NCBI RefSeq assembly: GCF_010550675.1
Contig: NZ_JAAGOA010000008.1
Location: 124,001 to 188,000, forward strand
Origin: Phytoactinopolyspora halotolerans
Lineage (GTDB): Bacteria; Actinomycetota; Actinomycetes; Jiangellales; Jiangellaceae
Direction of reading: 5' to 3'
Length of the DNA: 64,000 nucleotides
The notes beneath the pieces are model-generated. The model saw only the letters and a list, made by a program, of their open reading frames with translations, was not told the origin of the DNA and did not search any database. Shown in pieces: positions 32,369 through 41,323 of the stretch. How positions within the stretch are numbered: position 1 is the stretch's first letter; the number at the start of each line of letters is the position of its first letter. The position numbers were made by a program, and so were the translations under genes.

Positions 32369-32671
32369 CGATGCCCGCGGTACGCACATCCCGGCACCGG
32401 AAGCCACCAACAACACCTGCAGGGCCTCGCCCACATCTGCCCAACAGCTCGAGAACACCGCCCTACGAGGGTTGGATATTTCCTCACGCCTGACCGAAAC
32501 TGGCCTGCGTTGATGTCCCTCTCAGTCCGGGCGATGGCAAGCCCTTGGGCAGCAGTTTAGCGCAACTGCCCGCACACACGACCGGTGACCGTCGGTGTTT
32601 GCCTGACAAAGACCAAGCCTAGGCGATCATCTCATCGAGCCCGGCGAAAGCGAGGGGGCTCATCGTCGAGC
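32369..32671. terminator. Convergent gap with a possible terminator at 32547-32571
   Basis: Lies between the ends of the relaxase gene and the STAND gene. GGGCAG (32547-32552) can pair with CTGCCC (32566-32571); the intervening AGTT and AAC extend the pairing with a bulge. There is no T-run, so efficiency is uncertain. The remainder shows no gene. Confidence 0.4.
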
Positions 32672-35600
32672 TCAGTCTGCGTAACGAGCTTTCTGCAGAA
32701 ATTCCGTTGCGAGTTTTGCCGGCCTGGCCCCGACACTAAAGCAGTCATCCTTAGAGCATGCTATGGAGCCGGGCGGAGGGTTCATAGTTCGGCAGCTTAG
32801 GCACATCCATCCAGGCGCAGCTCGACACGCGATTTCCTTCAGAATCACAATCATATCCGGCGGCCTGGCGCGGACGATGCGCCTCATCGCAGCCTCTTGG
32901 ACGTAACCGTCGGGATCATCGAGGAGCTTTCGGTAGTCTTGACTTAACTCGTCACCGTCCATCGGCTCAGTCATGTGCGCAGCTACAGCCCGCAGCACGG
33001 GGTCTTCGCTGTCGATCCAGCACTGGGGTTCGGGGCCGTTCGCAAAAGATGCCAGAGTGGCAGCGCCGAGTCGTTCATGGTCCGTGCTCGAGATCAGGTC
33101 GGGCAGAAGGTCACGCAGCATAGGTAGTGCGTGTTCAGCTACCGTTGCCGCTCCCCATAGGGATCTGGACGCGAAACGCGCCTGGCCGCGGCCCAGCGTG
33201 AACATGTGCATCAGTATTCGCACAGCCTTCTCGTGGTCCGGGACTGCGGTCCAGTCCGGATCGACGCGCTTATGGGCATTGTCGAAGAGCGCAAAGTACG
33301 GATCGATGCTTTCCCAACGCTCCATGCGTGCGCGTGCAAGATTGGCCTGGGCTGCTAGTAGCTCGTTCTCGAATCCGTACAAGGAAGCAGTTAGTCCGAT
33401 GAGCTCACGAAGCACGTCATCGGGCTCCCTATGGAGGTGCATCACTGCACCGTCATTCATCTCGATCGTCTCCATGAAATCGGCAAGATCGTCCAGCGCG
33501 ACCGCTTGCTTCGTTGTGAGCTCGCTCTTCTTAGTGTTGTCGGATACGAGTTGCAGGAAGTGCCCGAACAAGGAATCGTCCCAGTCTTCAAACCATTGTG
33601 GAAGGTCAAATCCGGTTCGCTTCGATGCGCTCGTGTCCCGAATGGCTCTAACCTCATCGTCGAACCCCCGATCGGCGAGCAACTGCAGAAGTTCGCGTTG
33701 AAGCTTCAGTGGAGCACCTATTGCTCGATCGACCACCGACGTCGCAGCACCAGTTACCTGATCCAGCAGCGCTTCAGCGGCCTTCGCTTGTGTTTTGATC
33801 AGGCTGCCATCTACGTACCAGTCAGAAATCTCATTGCCGCTCGACGATGGTCGTTTCGGTAGTGATTTCAGGGCGAGCACGTCCTTTAGTAGCGCCGTGT
33901 GCTCCGCGCCGGCCGACTCCGCGTGGTACCGAAGCTCGAGCGATGCATGCGCAACGCGAGTGTGTTCGACACTGTGCTTCGCGGCGGCCGCCTCAGCAGA
34001 TGCACGGAGTTCGACAGGGATCGGCAAGTCGAGTAGGTCCTGCCAACTCTGCCAGCCTTCTTCCGTTCCGGTGGACACGTGTGAGATCAAGGTCTCGGCG
34101 ATTTGCTGGTACGCGGCGCTGTCGAGCTTGACTCCTTCCTTGACGGCCTGAACGAGCACCTTCGCAAGCTCGGCGTCCTCGGGGTGCGCTTTTAGTGCGT
34201 GGACAGCGGCCTCTACGACCCTAGCCTCAAGCGTGCACGCCAGCAGGAGTGGCTCATGTTGCCGCGCGACCACCCGCGTCTCGACCCATGCCGCGATTTC
34301 GTCCTTGTGCGAGACAATCCGAATGGCGTCGCCGATCTCGGCGAACAACGCGATCCGGGGGACGACGGACTCCTCGGCACACATCACGAAGATGCCGCTC
34401 TCGTCGAAGAACCGTATCGCGTCCCGGGCCGCAGTCATTGCGTGAGCAGGTGCGAGGCCCCATGGTTCGCGCAGGTCGGTCGCGACCGCCTCGACCACAG
34501 CCTCGACGGTCGCGTGCCCCTGACTGTTCAGTATTGCAGCGGCCTCACTCGTGAATGCGTGCATGCTCGCCTCTTTCAACGCTGTGCCCGACAAGGATCC
34601 GAAGGTGCGATCATCACCGCGTCGTATCTCACGGCGGGCAATGACATCTTCTATGACGGCCTTGAGAATCTTGGCGCGTCGCGTCGGAAGTTCTGGAGTC
34701 GAACGCCGAGCGGCAAGTAGGGCCAGCACGATAGGCATGAGTGGTGTTTCGCGGAGAAGGCTGTCCTGGTTTAGCGCCGAACGCACCCATATCTCGCGTT
34801 CTGATACCCAGCTCGCGTTTTCCGGGACAGCGAGTTGGATCGCGGAGGCCCTCAGGACTGCGGTCACCGTGCTATCCGTGTTCGACGGAGGGCCTAGCCG
34901 TAGGCTCGGCCATCCGAGAGTTGCCGCATGGCCGTAGGCGACATCCCGGGTGGCGACCACCACACAAACCCCTTCCGGCAGGTCCGCAACGAAGCTAGCT
35001 ATCTCACTTACCACGTCTGCTCGGGCGTCATAGGTCTCGTCGAGCGAGTCGAGAAGAAGGGCTACGCGGTCGCCGTGGTCGAGGCGTTCATTGATCTCCC
35101 TGGTCAGCTCATCCCGGTCAGTTGGCCTAGCCTCGCGCACTGCAACCTCGATGAGGCGGTCCCGAAAGCTCGTGGAGGAACGTGAGTTATTGATATCGCG
35201 TAGCGATGCCCGCACAGGAAGGGGCAGCGTCGAATCAAAGACGAGTTGGGCAGCGAGGCGCTTCAGCGCCGTCGACTTCCCACCGCCAGGCGGGCCTGTT
35301 AGGACGATACGGCCGCGCCGGAGGAGGGCCCAGATCAGCTCGCTGTCGCTACGGTCATCGTCAGGGTGAGTACCGACGTGTACGACCGCATCTGCATCCT
35401 TCAGCGGAAGGCTAGGCAACTCGGCACCTAACGCACGTAGGTCGATCTCTGAGCCCTCGCGCTCCGAGCGATCCCTGTACCGTTCCAAAACCTGCCGCCG
35501 CGACTCAAGTACAGCCGCCGGCAAGCTCCCAACGCAGCCGACCTCAATGCCCTCGCCGCACAAAGCATCCAGCCAGCCGGAGAGCGTGTACCCGCCGCGG

Positions 35601-36274
35601 AGCCGAGCGGTGCGACCCGAGATCCGCAGCAGGGCAGTCCAAGCATCTTTGGCTGTGTCGTAGCCACGATCGGGGACGACCTGACGCAGGTGGCTCATCG
35701 CGAGCTGTGACCCCGGCTCCTCGATCCTCTCAACCTGCAGTTCCCAGATCGCCGCGCATCTCAGGACGAGCTCACGTTGCGCATCATCCAAGTCGCCGAG
35801 CAACCCTCGCACCTTCTTCAAGGCCTCCGCCTCGACGCGCGTCGGGGAGCCCGGTAGATCTGTCCGTCCGCGATCAAGCGCTCGCTGGAGCGCTCTCATT
35901 CTCCCGCTCAGGGTGCCGGCAACAATCACAAGTCGATCCTTGCCCGGATCGAGGCCGACCTTGGCCGCTTCTACCCATTGGGTCACCGCCTTCTCGAGAG
36001 GCCTTCCAGCATCAAGACTCAGCTTCGCCTGTACGAGGGCGCGCCACCCCGACTCGAAATCGATCCTGATGTCATCAACTGGATCGTCCGTCTCCAGCGA
36101 GACGGCTGCCACCTTTGCGTAGGCGGGAGGAACACCAGTCCCCGACAGAGCCTCGCCAGCGAACCCACATGCAACTACATACGCGGCAACCCCGCGGCGG
36201 TACTCAACTCCCGCATCGCCCGAAGCCCCAGCAATAGGGCCAGTTCTCGCTGTTGAGTTGCCGATCACGAACAA
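32672..36274 (-). CDS. STAND NTPase with nuclease-like N-terminus (Avs-like)
   Basis: 1200 residues (TTG 36274; GTG two codons on is possible). The N-terminal ~110 residues, 'VEYRRGVAAYVVACGFAG', then 'IRIDFESGWRALVQAKLSL' (Asp72 and QAK 82-84), look like a PD-(D/E)xK nuclease of the Cap4/Mrr type. A NACHT/STAND core follows: Walker A 'GPPGGGKS' (327-334), Walker B 'ALLLDSLDE' (405-413), then helical winged-helix and repeat regions to the end. The last ~45 residues hold 'WMCLSCRTMNPPPGSIACSK' plus 'DDC', a RanBP2-like zinc finger. Avs-type proteins detect conserved phage proteins through the C-terminal sensor and then activate the N-terminal effector; that role is inferred from architecture. 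Confidence 0.8.
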   Translation of the reverse strand: MFVIGNSTARTGPIAGASGDAGVEYRRGVAAYVVACGFAGEALSGTGVPPAYAKVAAVSLETDDPVDDIRIDFESGWRALVQAKLSLDAGRPLEKAVTQWVEAAKVGLDPGKDRLVIVAGTLSGRMRALQRALDRGRTDLPGSPTRVEAEALKKVRGLLGDLDDAQRELVLRCAAIWELQVERIEEPGSQLAMSHLRQVVPDRGYDTAKDAWTALLRISGRTARLRGGYTLSGWLDALCGEGIEVGCVGSLPAAVLESRRQVLERYRDRSEREGSEIDLRALGAELPSLPLKDADAVVHVGTHPDDDRSDSELIWALLRRGRIVLTGPPGGGKSTALKRLAAQLVFDSTLPLPVRASLRDINNSRSSTSFRDRLIEVAVREARPTDRDELTREINERLDHGDRVALLLDSLDETYDARADVVSEIASFVADLPEGVCVVVATRDVAYGHAATLGWPSLRLGPPSNTDSTVTAVLRASAIQLAVPENASWVSEREIWVRSALNQDSLLRETPLMPIVLALLAARRSTPELPTRRAKILKAVIEDVIARREIRRGDDRTFGSLSGTALKEASMHAFTSEAAAILNSQGHATVEAVVEAVATDLREPWGLAPAHAMTAARDAIRFFDESGIFVMCAEESVVPRIALFAEIGDAIRIVSHKDEIAAWVETRVVARQHEPLLLACTLEARVVEAAVHALKAHPEDAELAKVLVQAVKEGVKLDSAAYQQIAETLISHVSTGTEEGWQSWQDLLDLPIPVELRASAEAAAAKHSVEHTRVAHASLELRYHAESAGAEHTALLKDVLALKSLPKRPSSSGNEISDWYVDGSLIKTQAKAAEALLDQVTGAATSVVDRAIGAPLKLQRELLQLLADRGFDDEVRAIRDTSASKRTGFDLPQWFEDWDDSLFGHFLQLVSDNTKKSELTTKQAVALDDLADFMETIEMNDGAVMHLHREPDDVLRELIGLTASLYGFENELLAAQANLARARMERWESIDPYFALFDNAHKRVDPDWTAVPDHEKAVRILMHMFTLGRGQARFASRSLWGAATVAEHALPMLRDLLPDLISSTDHERLGAATLASFANGPEPQCWIDSEDPVLRAVAAHMTEPMDGDELSQDYRKLLDDPDGYVQEAAMRRIVRARPPDMIVILKEIACRAAPGWMCLSCRTMNPPPGSIACSKDDCFSVGARPAKLATEFLQKARYAD

Positions 36275-36937
36275 AGTCTAGAAGAGAGTCGTCCCGTTGT
36301 CTGTGGCCACGAGGATCTTGTCGACCTGAAACGGCTTGCCCCGCTCCGGGTTTCGCGTCACAACGTCATCGGACAGCGGTGCTGGTGTACAAGCTGGCGT
36401 TGAGGGCGCCGCATCCGGCCCGGCTGGATTGCTGCCGAGGCTGATCAACGCGCATAGGTTGACATCCTTCCAGACCGCCTTTACGGGCAAGCCAAAATCA
36501 GATGTCACCTATCCGTACAGAGACTCGCCATCTCACGAGGGATCCGGGCTAGGCGTCGGCTGCAAGTGGCTCGACCAAGCCCGGACCGCTGTTCTGTACG
36601 TCGTTCACTGCGCACAGAGGAAGAGTCCCCCCGAGAGCACTTGCTGACATCAGGGCAGCGACAGACAGTGCCATGAGCATGGAAAATGGGGAAGGAGTGG
36701 AATCGGGCACAGGGACGTGGCGCGAGACCGGCGCCGATCTAGGCGTGTCACCGCAAGCGACTCACCCGGAAGTACTCGAGAATAGGACGCGAATCTGTGG
36801 GCGGCTAACACCGCTCCACAGGACCGACGCACCAGGGCGGGTGCCCGATGTGCATGTTGGTCGGCCCAGTACTGACAGGGGAGCCAGCTTCACGAAGTCG
36901 TATCGTATAGCTCCAAGCTTACTGCTATCTTCCTTCC
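36275..36937. other. Gap with a possible decayed secreted-protein gene on the minus strand
   Basis: A minus frame from ATG near 36674 begins with a signal-like 'MALSVAALMSASALGGTLPL' but stops after about 40 codons; another frame (36508-36278) holds 'LPVKAVWKDVNLCALISLGS' and 'KILVATDNGTTLF'. Together they could be a broken lipoprotein-like gene. Nothing else is supported. Confidence 0.3.
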
Positions 36938-37663
36938 ATGCCGAGCGTGCTTTCTGGGGTCGGTCCAGCACCGCCCGAGCTGATCAGCTGGCTGCGGTCA
37001 TGGTCACGCCAGGACGCGGTGTTGGACCAGAGCTTCGACCTCAACGTGGCGTGGTGGAACGCGCGAATCATCGGCCTGCCGGGTGGCCCCGTAAAGAGTG
37101 CCGATGACTCGCTAGACCGCGGGCCGATATCCCGTAGATATCTGTTTGGCCTAGGAGAGGAGGCCGTCACCGACGACACCGGCGAAGCGGCGCTACGTCT
37201 TCTCTGGCATACGCTTCTGTGGGGAACGGGGAACTCCAACCGTGGCAACCGCCGACGCATTGACTCAATCAGAGTGGACCCCGCCGGCATGGGTCGGCTC
37301 CTGCACTCCGCGGCTGCCACGGCCCGCACCGATCCGGCTGAGGCCTTCCGCCTCCTTCGGCGGCGCCGAGCGACTGTGAAGGGTTTCGGACCAGCGTTCT
37401 TCACGAAGTTCCTCTACTTCGCCGGCGGCGGAGACCCCCGCCACCCGTGCCTGATCGTCGACTCTCGCGTTCAACGCACGCTCCACACCTGCACCGGAGG
37501 GCAGCACGCGCTGCTAAAACCGGACTTCGGGTACCGCGTCGATGCCTACATCGCGGCCCTTACCGTGCTCGAGACCTGGGCAGCCGAACTTTCCGTCGCC
37601 GGCGACGAAGTCGAACGATGGGCATTTGCACACACAGGCCCAAGGACAGAGCACCGCCCCTGA
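36938..37663 (+). CDS. OGG-fold protein (8-oxoguanine DNA glycosylase-like)
   Basis: 241 residues. It matches the prokaryotic OGG-fold family rather than classical OGG1: 'LLWHTLLWGTGNSNRGNRRR', 'AFRLLRRRRATVKGFGPAFF' (helix-hairpin-helix 'VKGFGPAFFTKFLYFAGGG') and 'HPCLIVDSRVQRTLH' with the Asp expected near the active site. Such proteins occur in defence islands; base-excision activity is not proven. A divergent position from the STAND gene suggests a separate unit. The start codon lacks a strong ribosome site and the region upstream is unusually AT-rich (around 36900-36935), consistent with a promoter and leaderless or weak initiation. Confidence 0.75.
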   Translation: MPSVLSGVGPAPPELISWLRSWSRQDAVLDQSFDLNVAWWNARIIGLPGGPVKSADDSLDRGPISRRYLFGLGEEAVTDDTGEAALRLLWHTLLWGTGNSNRGNRRRIDSIRVDPAGMGRLLHSAAATARTDPAEAFRLLRRRRATVKGFGPAFFTKFLYFAGGGDPRHPCLIVDSRVQRTLHTCTGGQHALLKPDFGYRVDAYIAALTVLETWAAELSVAGDEVERWAFAHTGPRTEHRP

Positions 37664-38011
37664 GCAATGACACATCGCCCCAGAAATCGGCGACGGCGCG
37701 GTCGTCTGCGCTTCCAACTAAAGCCGGGAATCGTTCATCCGTGCACTGGCCACCTGGCCCGCGAACTGAGTCCGTCGACGCCGAGCCGGCAGATCACCGC
37801 GTCGTATGACCAGCGCACCATCATGGTGTACCAGGCTTACTCGCATGATATCGCTGCCGCCGCAGTTGCATGCAGGCACTTTCGTTTCGCCTTCCCATCA
37901 GCGCCACCCGAGGGGACAGAGGTGTCTGGAACAGAATCCAATGAGGACGATCCCTTGTGCTTCCCGCCTCTCTCCGACAAACTTGGACAACCAACTAGGC
38001 AAGGAGTGCGC
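37664..38011. other. Upstream region of the RiPP precursor gene
   Basis: The precursor frame is open back to about 37823 ('MVYQAYSHDIAAAAVACRHF'), but a strong ribosome site fixes the start at 38012. The stretch probably holds the promoter of the RiPP genes. Confidence 0.4.
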
Positions 38012-38167
38012 ATGGACAACGCCGCATCCAATCCTTCTGTGCTGGATCAACTGCTCGAACCCGTCGAACTTTCTGAGCCGTTGGGCGAGTACGACGCGAC
38101 TACCCAGACATGGTCGCACCGCAATACTCCGAAGATGTCCCCACAGAAGCATCACCAGGAGCAGTGA
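38012..38167 (+). CDS. Graspetide-type RiPP precursor peptide (candidate)
   Basis: 51 residues; ATG at 38012 with AAGGAG six bases upstream. The leader-like half is acidic and hydrophobic ('NPSVLDQLLEPVELSEPLG'). It is followed by 'EYDATTQTW', which matches the YD-x-x-TQ block seen in actinobacterial ATP-grasp target peptides, and a core-like tail with Thr, Ser, Lys, Glu and several His/Gln ('SHRNTPKMSPQKHHQEQ'). An ATP-grasp ligase gene follows 126 bp on. In graspetides the ligase joins Ser/Thr or Lys side chains to Asp/Glu side chains. Which residues are linked here cannot be told: acidic residues are few in the tail, so the ring may involve Asp/Glu near the YD block. Confidence 0.7.
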   Translation: MDNAASNPSVLDQLLEPVELSEPLGEYDATTQTWSHRNTPKMSPQKHHQEQ

Positions 38168-38293
38168 GTCGTATCCGTCTGAAAGGCGCGAGGCGGCCAC
38201 CTAAGCCGCCTCGCGCCCGATCGTTTCGCGACGACGATTCTCGACTCCTTGGTCAAGTGGGTGGGCACTGTCCAGTCAGCGGAAGTGGATCAC

Positions 38294-39244
38294 GTGACTG
38301 TTCTACTGGCAACGCATCGACGGGCCACCGAGATCGATCGAGTGATCGACGAACTGAATGCTCGGAAAATTCGCTTCTGCCGGGTGAACATGGCGCCTGG
38401 GGAGGGGGCCTTCTCAGCACAGCTGTCCAATGGGAGAGCCAAGGTGACGCTCTCGACCGACGGTGGTCAGTTCGCCATAGATGAATTCACCCACGGCTGG
38501 TATCACCAACCCGCGCTCGTTGAACCCAAGCAGATCTCCGCATGCAAAGGCGCATCAGGCGAGCAGGCCGTGTTGACTTCGTTTAGCAACGGCTGGGAGG
38601 CCGTTCTTGAGATGGCCCCAGTTGTCTGGTTGAACGACGCGCGCAGCGTTGCCGAGGGTTCGAACAAGCTAAGACAATTGCTAGCAGCCGTTGAGGTTGG
38701 ACTACCAGTCCCCACCACGGTGGTAGGGAACCTACTGTCGCCCGCCCAACGCTGGCTTCGTGGTCTGCCCGTGGTTGCCAAGAATCTGACCTCGCCACAT
38801 CAAGTTTGGAACACCGAACGCACGGTTTCATTCGTCACTAAGCGCACCGACCTCGGCAACATTGGCGAGCATGCCCTCGCTGCCGTACCCGTTATTCTTC
38901 AACATGAAGTACGGCCGCTACGCGAGCATCGAGTTGTCGTAGTCTGTGACCAGGTGTTCTCAGCCGCGATTCCGATCGACAAACGACACGGACATGTCGA
39001 TGTTCGCCTTGCTCCCGATAGTCTCCGGCAGTACTCGAAATCTCTAATCGAGCCGACCGTCAAAGATCAACTTATCGAACTCATGCGGCGGTTCAAGTTG
39101 AACTACTGCTCGGCAGATCTGATCGAATCGGATGACGGCGCGTGGAGTTTCCTGGAGTTGAACACCTGCGGTGCGTGGTGGTGGATCGACGACATCCATG
39201 CTGGCAGTGTCACGCACGCGCTCACCGATTTCCTTTCTGGGTGA
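38294..39244 (+). CDS. ATP-grasp peptide maturase (MvdD/TgmB-like)
   Basis: 316 residues from GTG 38294 (GGAAG nine bases upstream); the frame is open to 38249. Matching the MvdD/TgmB family in order: 'VTVLLATHRRATEIDRVIDE', 'VVWLNDARSVAEGSNKLRQL' (family pattern WxND...K...QL), 'GLPVPTTVVGN', 'LPVVAKNL' (ATP-binding lysine), 'EHRVVVVCDQVFSAAIPID', and 'WSFLELNTCGAWWWIDD' with the metal-binding Glu and Asn. Length is typical. The enzyme activates side-chain carboxylates of a precursor with ATP and forms omega-ester or amide links. The small gene upstream is its probable substrate. Confidence 0.88.
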   Translation: MTVLLATHRRATEIDRVIDELNARKIRFCRVNMAPGEGAFSAQLSNGRAKVTLSTDGGQFAIDEFTHGWYHQPALVEPKQISACKGASGEQAVLTSFSNGWEAVLEMAPVVWLNDARSVAEGSNKLRQLLAAVEVGLPVPTTVVGNLLSPAQRWLRGLPVVAKNLTSPHQVWNTERTVSFVTKRTDLGNIGEHALAAVPVILQHEVRPLREHRVVVVCDQVFSAAIPIDKRHGHVDVRLAPDSLRQYSKSLIEPTVKDQLIELMRRFKLNYCSADLIESDDGAWSFLELNTCGAWWWIDDIHAGSVTHALTDFLSG

Positions 39245-40195
39245 TCAAGCCTCGTCAACCTCTCGACGCGACGGCATGCGAACGTGTGGAAGGGTATTTT
39301 CATCGATAGTTCGGGGCACGGAACTCAGTGACGGAACAACCGTCTCTAGCCAAGAGAGACTCAGCCTTCGAGCAGGGCAACGGTGTGGACCGACTCCGAA
39401 GGTGGTATGAGCCGCACCGGGAAGCGCGACCGATGCCGCCGCCACGAAGCAGAGTTGGACCGGCACCCGAGGATCCGTCCGCGTGTCAAACCGAAACAGC
39501 CCAAGGAGGGGCGTCGAGTGGGCGAGACAAGTTTCTATACCACCTTTGCCGCTCGCGTGTTCTGCACAGGCAGAAATCCAGACAGCCGCGCCCGCCAACG
39601 TTTCAAGGACCGCGATCGTGATCGCTGCAACCAAGAACATGACCTGTCTTTGCGCCGACGGGCTATCGCCAGTATCTGCCGTACAGCGCTCGAACAGATC
39701 GCGACAGGGTTGACTCTGCGCAATCAACTCGGCAACGTTATTTTGGATGGATCGGCCGTCAAGGATTGCGGTATGCAAGTCAACGATAAACTCGTTCGCT
39801 AGCTCGACGTCGAATATCGAACGCCAGAGGTCGTAGGTCCGCGTGCGCAGAGTGCCGCGACATGGTGAGTCGGGAGTTGACGTCATACGTGCGGACTCAA
39901 GGAGGCGCGAACCAAACGCGGCATAGAAAGCTTGACGCTGCACTTTGTGTGCATGCCCGTCACTCGTCAGAAGGAAGCCTGAGTGATCGGCCGAGGGCGC
40001 AGCAGAATAGGTGCCTTCGTTCTTCACCACTAGCGTGATGCCACGCTTTGTCAGGGCCGCAACCATCCGTGGTTCACGTACGTGAACCACATCGAACTGC
40101 CTTGCCAGACTTCGCCATACGTCGATCGTAGCGGTGTTACCCGGCAACAAATCGACCGTACCGATCCTGAGGGGAATTGCGTCGTCGACCGTCAC
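39245..40195 (-). CDS. Cytochrome P450-like protein, short and divergent
   Basis: 316 residues from a GTG that overlaps the upstream stop (GTGA); a GTG six bases earlier is possible. The haem-binding loop is present as 'TTFGVGPHRCPARRLSLSWL' with the Cys thiolate, and 'LTSDGHAHKVQRQAFYAAFG' fits the C-helix that contacts haem. The usual I-helix AGxDT pattern is replaced ('AITIAVLETLAGAAVW'), and the expected K-helix ExxR reads 'ETCL'. It is some 80 residues shorter than normal P450s. It may be a modified P450 with a special reaction, or a non-catalytic partner. The gene ends one base from the ATP-grasp gene on the opposite strand. Confidence 0.75.
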   Translation of the reverse strand: MTVDDAIPLRIGTVDLLPGNTATIDVWRSLARQFDVVHVREPRMVAALTKRGITLVVKNEGTYSAAPSADHSGFLLTSDGHAHKVQRQAFYAAFGSRLLESARMTSTPDSPCRGTLRTRTYDLWRSIFDVELANEFIVDLHTAILDGRSIQNNVAELIAQSQPCRDLFERCTADTGDSPSAQRQVMFLVAAITIAVLETLAGAAVWISACAEHASGKGGIETCLAHSTPLLGLFRFDTRTDPRVPVQLCFVAAASVALPGAAHTTFGVGPHRCPARRLSLSWLETVVPSLSSVPRTIDENTLPHVRMPSRREVDEA

Positions 40196-40785
40196 TGCCA
40201 CTGATCCTGTCTGATAAATGAGATCGAGATCGCATCTCTTGGCGTGGCTGTCTGGTTCCTCGTGCCCGAGTGCCAGAGGCCGCCAGTGAACATGATCGCG
40301 TCCCCGGGTTCAGCCTCCACGAGCAACTGACCTGGGCACACGACCGCCGGATCCTCTGGAACATGCCGAGGGCGTTGGAGATGAGATTGGGGCAGGAAGC
40401 GCGTCGTGCCGGACAAGGGTGTGAATGCGACAAGCGGGATGATTGCCGTGACAAGTCGCACCACCGAGCGCGTAACGTCTGCATCGTCGGGATGCATCGT
40501 TTGCTCGCCGTACCCGGGTAGTGGCGCGCGATAGCGCGCGCCCAGGTAGGTTGCTTCGCCTGCGAGGGCATCGTCGGCCACTTCGCGTAGCCTTCGACTG
40601 AAGAGGATCTTGCACAACTCTTCCTCGAATGGGCTGAGATCCTCGATGTGCAACTTCTTTGTGGATTTCCAACCACCTCGCTCGAGAGCGTTGCGCCGAA
40701 GGAGTTCGGTGACGTTCATGGACGGAGGTTGAATCACTCGTCGCATTACGGCAATGCCGTCGAGCAGGAGTTCACTGCCCACCAC
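40192..40785 (-). CDS. PhyH-like Fe(II)/2-oxoglutarate dioxygenase
   Basis: 197 residues. The double-stranded beta-helix signatures are present: 'GYGEQTMHPDDADV' with the HxD iron ligands (His98, Asp100), 'VAFTPLSGTTRFLPQSHLQR' (the 'NG-L-PGSH' region) and 'PGDAIMFTGGLWHSGTRN' with distal His172, then 'RDAISISFI' carrying the 2-oxoglutarate arginine. It is somewhat short but seems complete. Its start overlaps the end of the oxygenase gene upstream, and its stop overlaps the P450 start, so all three are one translation-coupled operon. Hydroxylation or desaturation of a peptide or amino acid is a plausible reaction. Confidence 0.85.
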   Translation of the reverse strand: MVGSELLLDGIAVMRRVIQPPSMNVTELLRRNALERGGWKSTKKLHIEDLSPFEEELCKILFSRRLREVADDALAGEATYLGARYRAPLPGYGEQTMHPDDADVTRSVVRLVTAIIPLVAFTPLSGTTRFLPQSHLQRPRHVPEDPAVVCPGQLLVEAEPGDAIMFTGGLWHSGTRNQTATPRDAISISFIRQDQWQ

Positions 40786-41323
40786 GAGCCACCTTCGGTG
40801 CGAAGGTCACAGTCAGCACTTGCGAGGTTACGTTGACTGGCGGACGATGGTGTGGCACAGCAGCGCCCCGTAGAAACAAGAATCTATCTGCCGACAAGGT
40901 CAATGATTCGCCCCTCGGAAACGGCTCTAGTGCCGCCAGTTCCAGCAGATCTGCGGAGTTCAGTGCAATCAATTCAGGGCACACGACCAAGGGCTCGGTC
41001 ACGTGGCCGACCGCGAGCAAGCCCGTAAGGACGGCATCTGGTCGATCGACGTGTAGTGCGGCAAAGTCGCCCTCGGTGTAGGTGTTTAGCCACATGCTTT
41101 GGAGGTTCAGAGCCAATCCTGTCTGCTGCTGAAGATCAGCGGCGGAGTGTGGGATCACCGAAGCGACGCGTGTGGTGGTCATCCGTGCAGCACCAATGAC
41201 AGAGCCGTCCTCGCGCGCAGAAGGCGAATCTTCGCGGAGTTGGACCACTTCGGCGGCGAGATCCAGCGTTGGAGCCCCACCGAGCGCTGGGCCCCACCAG
41301 TATGGCTTCACGTCGGTCTGCAC
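40772..41323 (-). CDS. Second 2OG-Fe(II) oxygenase-like protein
   Basis: 183 residues from GTG 41323 (GGGAG upstream); the frame is open to 41386. 'MWLNTYTEGDFAALHVDRPD' gives an HxD pair (His91, Asp93), followed by 'LTGLLAVGHVTEPLVVCPEL' and 'LFLRGAAVPHHRPPVN' with a distal histidine (158 or 159), in the spacing of prolyl-4-hydroxylase-type 2OG oxygenases. Overall identity to known families cannot be judged by eye. First gene of the three-gene oxidative operon. Confidence 0.65.
   Translation of the reverse strand: MQTDVKPYWWGPALGGAPTLDLAAEVVQLREDSPSAREDGSVIGAARMTTTRVASVIPHSAADLQQQTGLALNLQSMWLNTYTEGDFAALHVDRPDAVLTGLLAVGHVTEPLVVCPELIALNSADLLELAALEPFPRGESLTLSADRFLFLRGAAVPHHRPPVNVTSQVLTVTFAPKVARGGQ

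Noticed and set aside
33420-33436. GGGCTCCCTA resembling the end of the 24-bp motif
   Set aside because: It is within the STAND gene and the TGTGCG box is absent at the required spacing.
37823-38167. Longer RiPP precursor starting at 37823
   Set aside because: AAGGAG directly ahead of ATG 38012 gives a typical 51-residue precursor; the upstream part is Ala/Phe/Pro-rich without a ribosome site.
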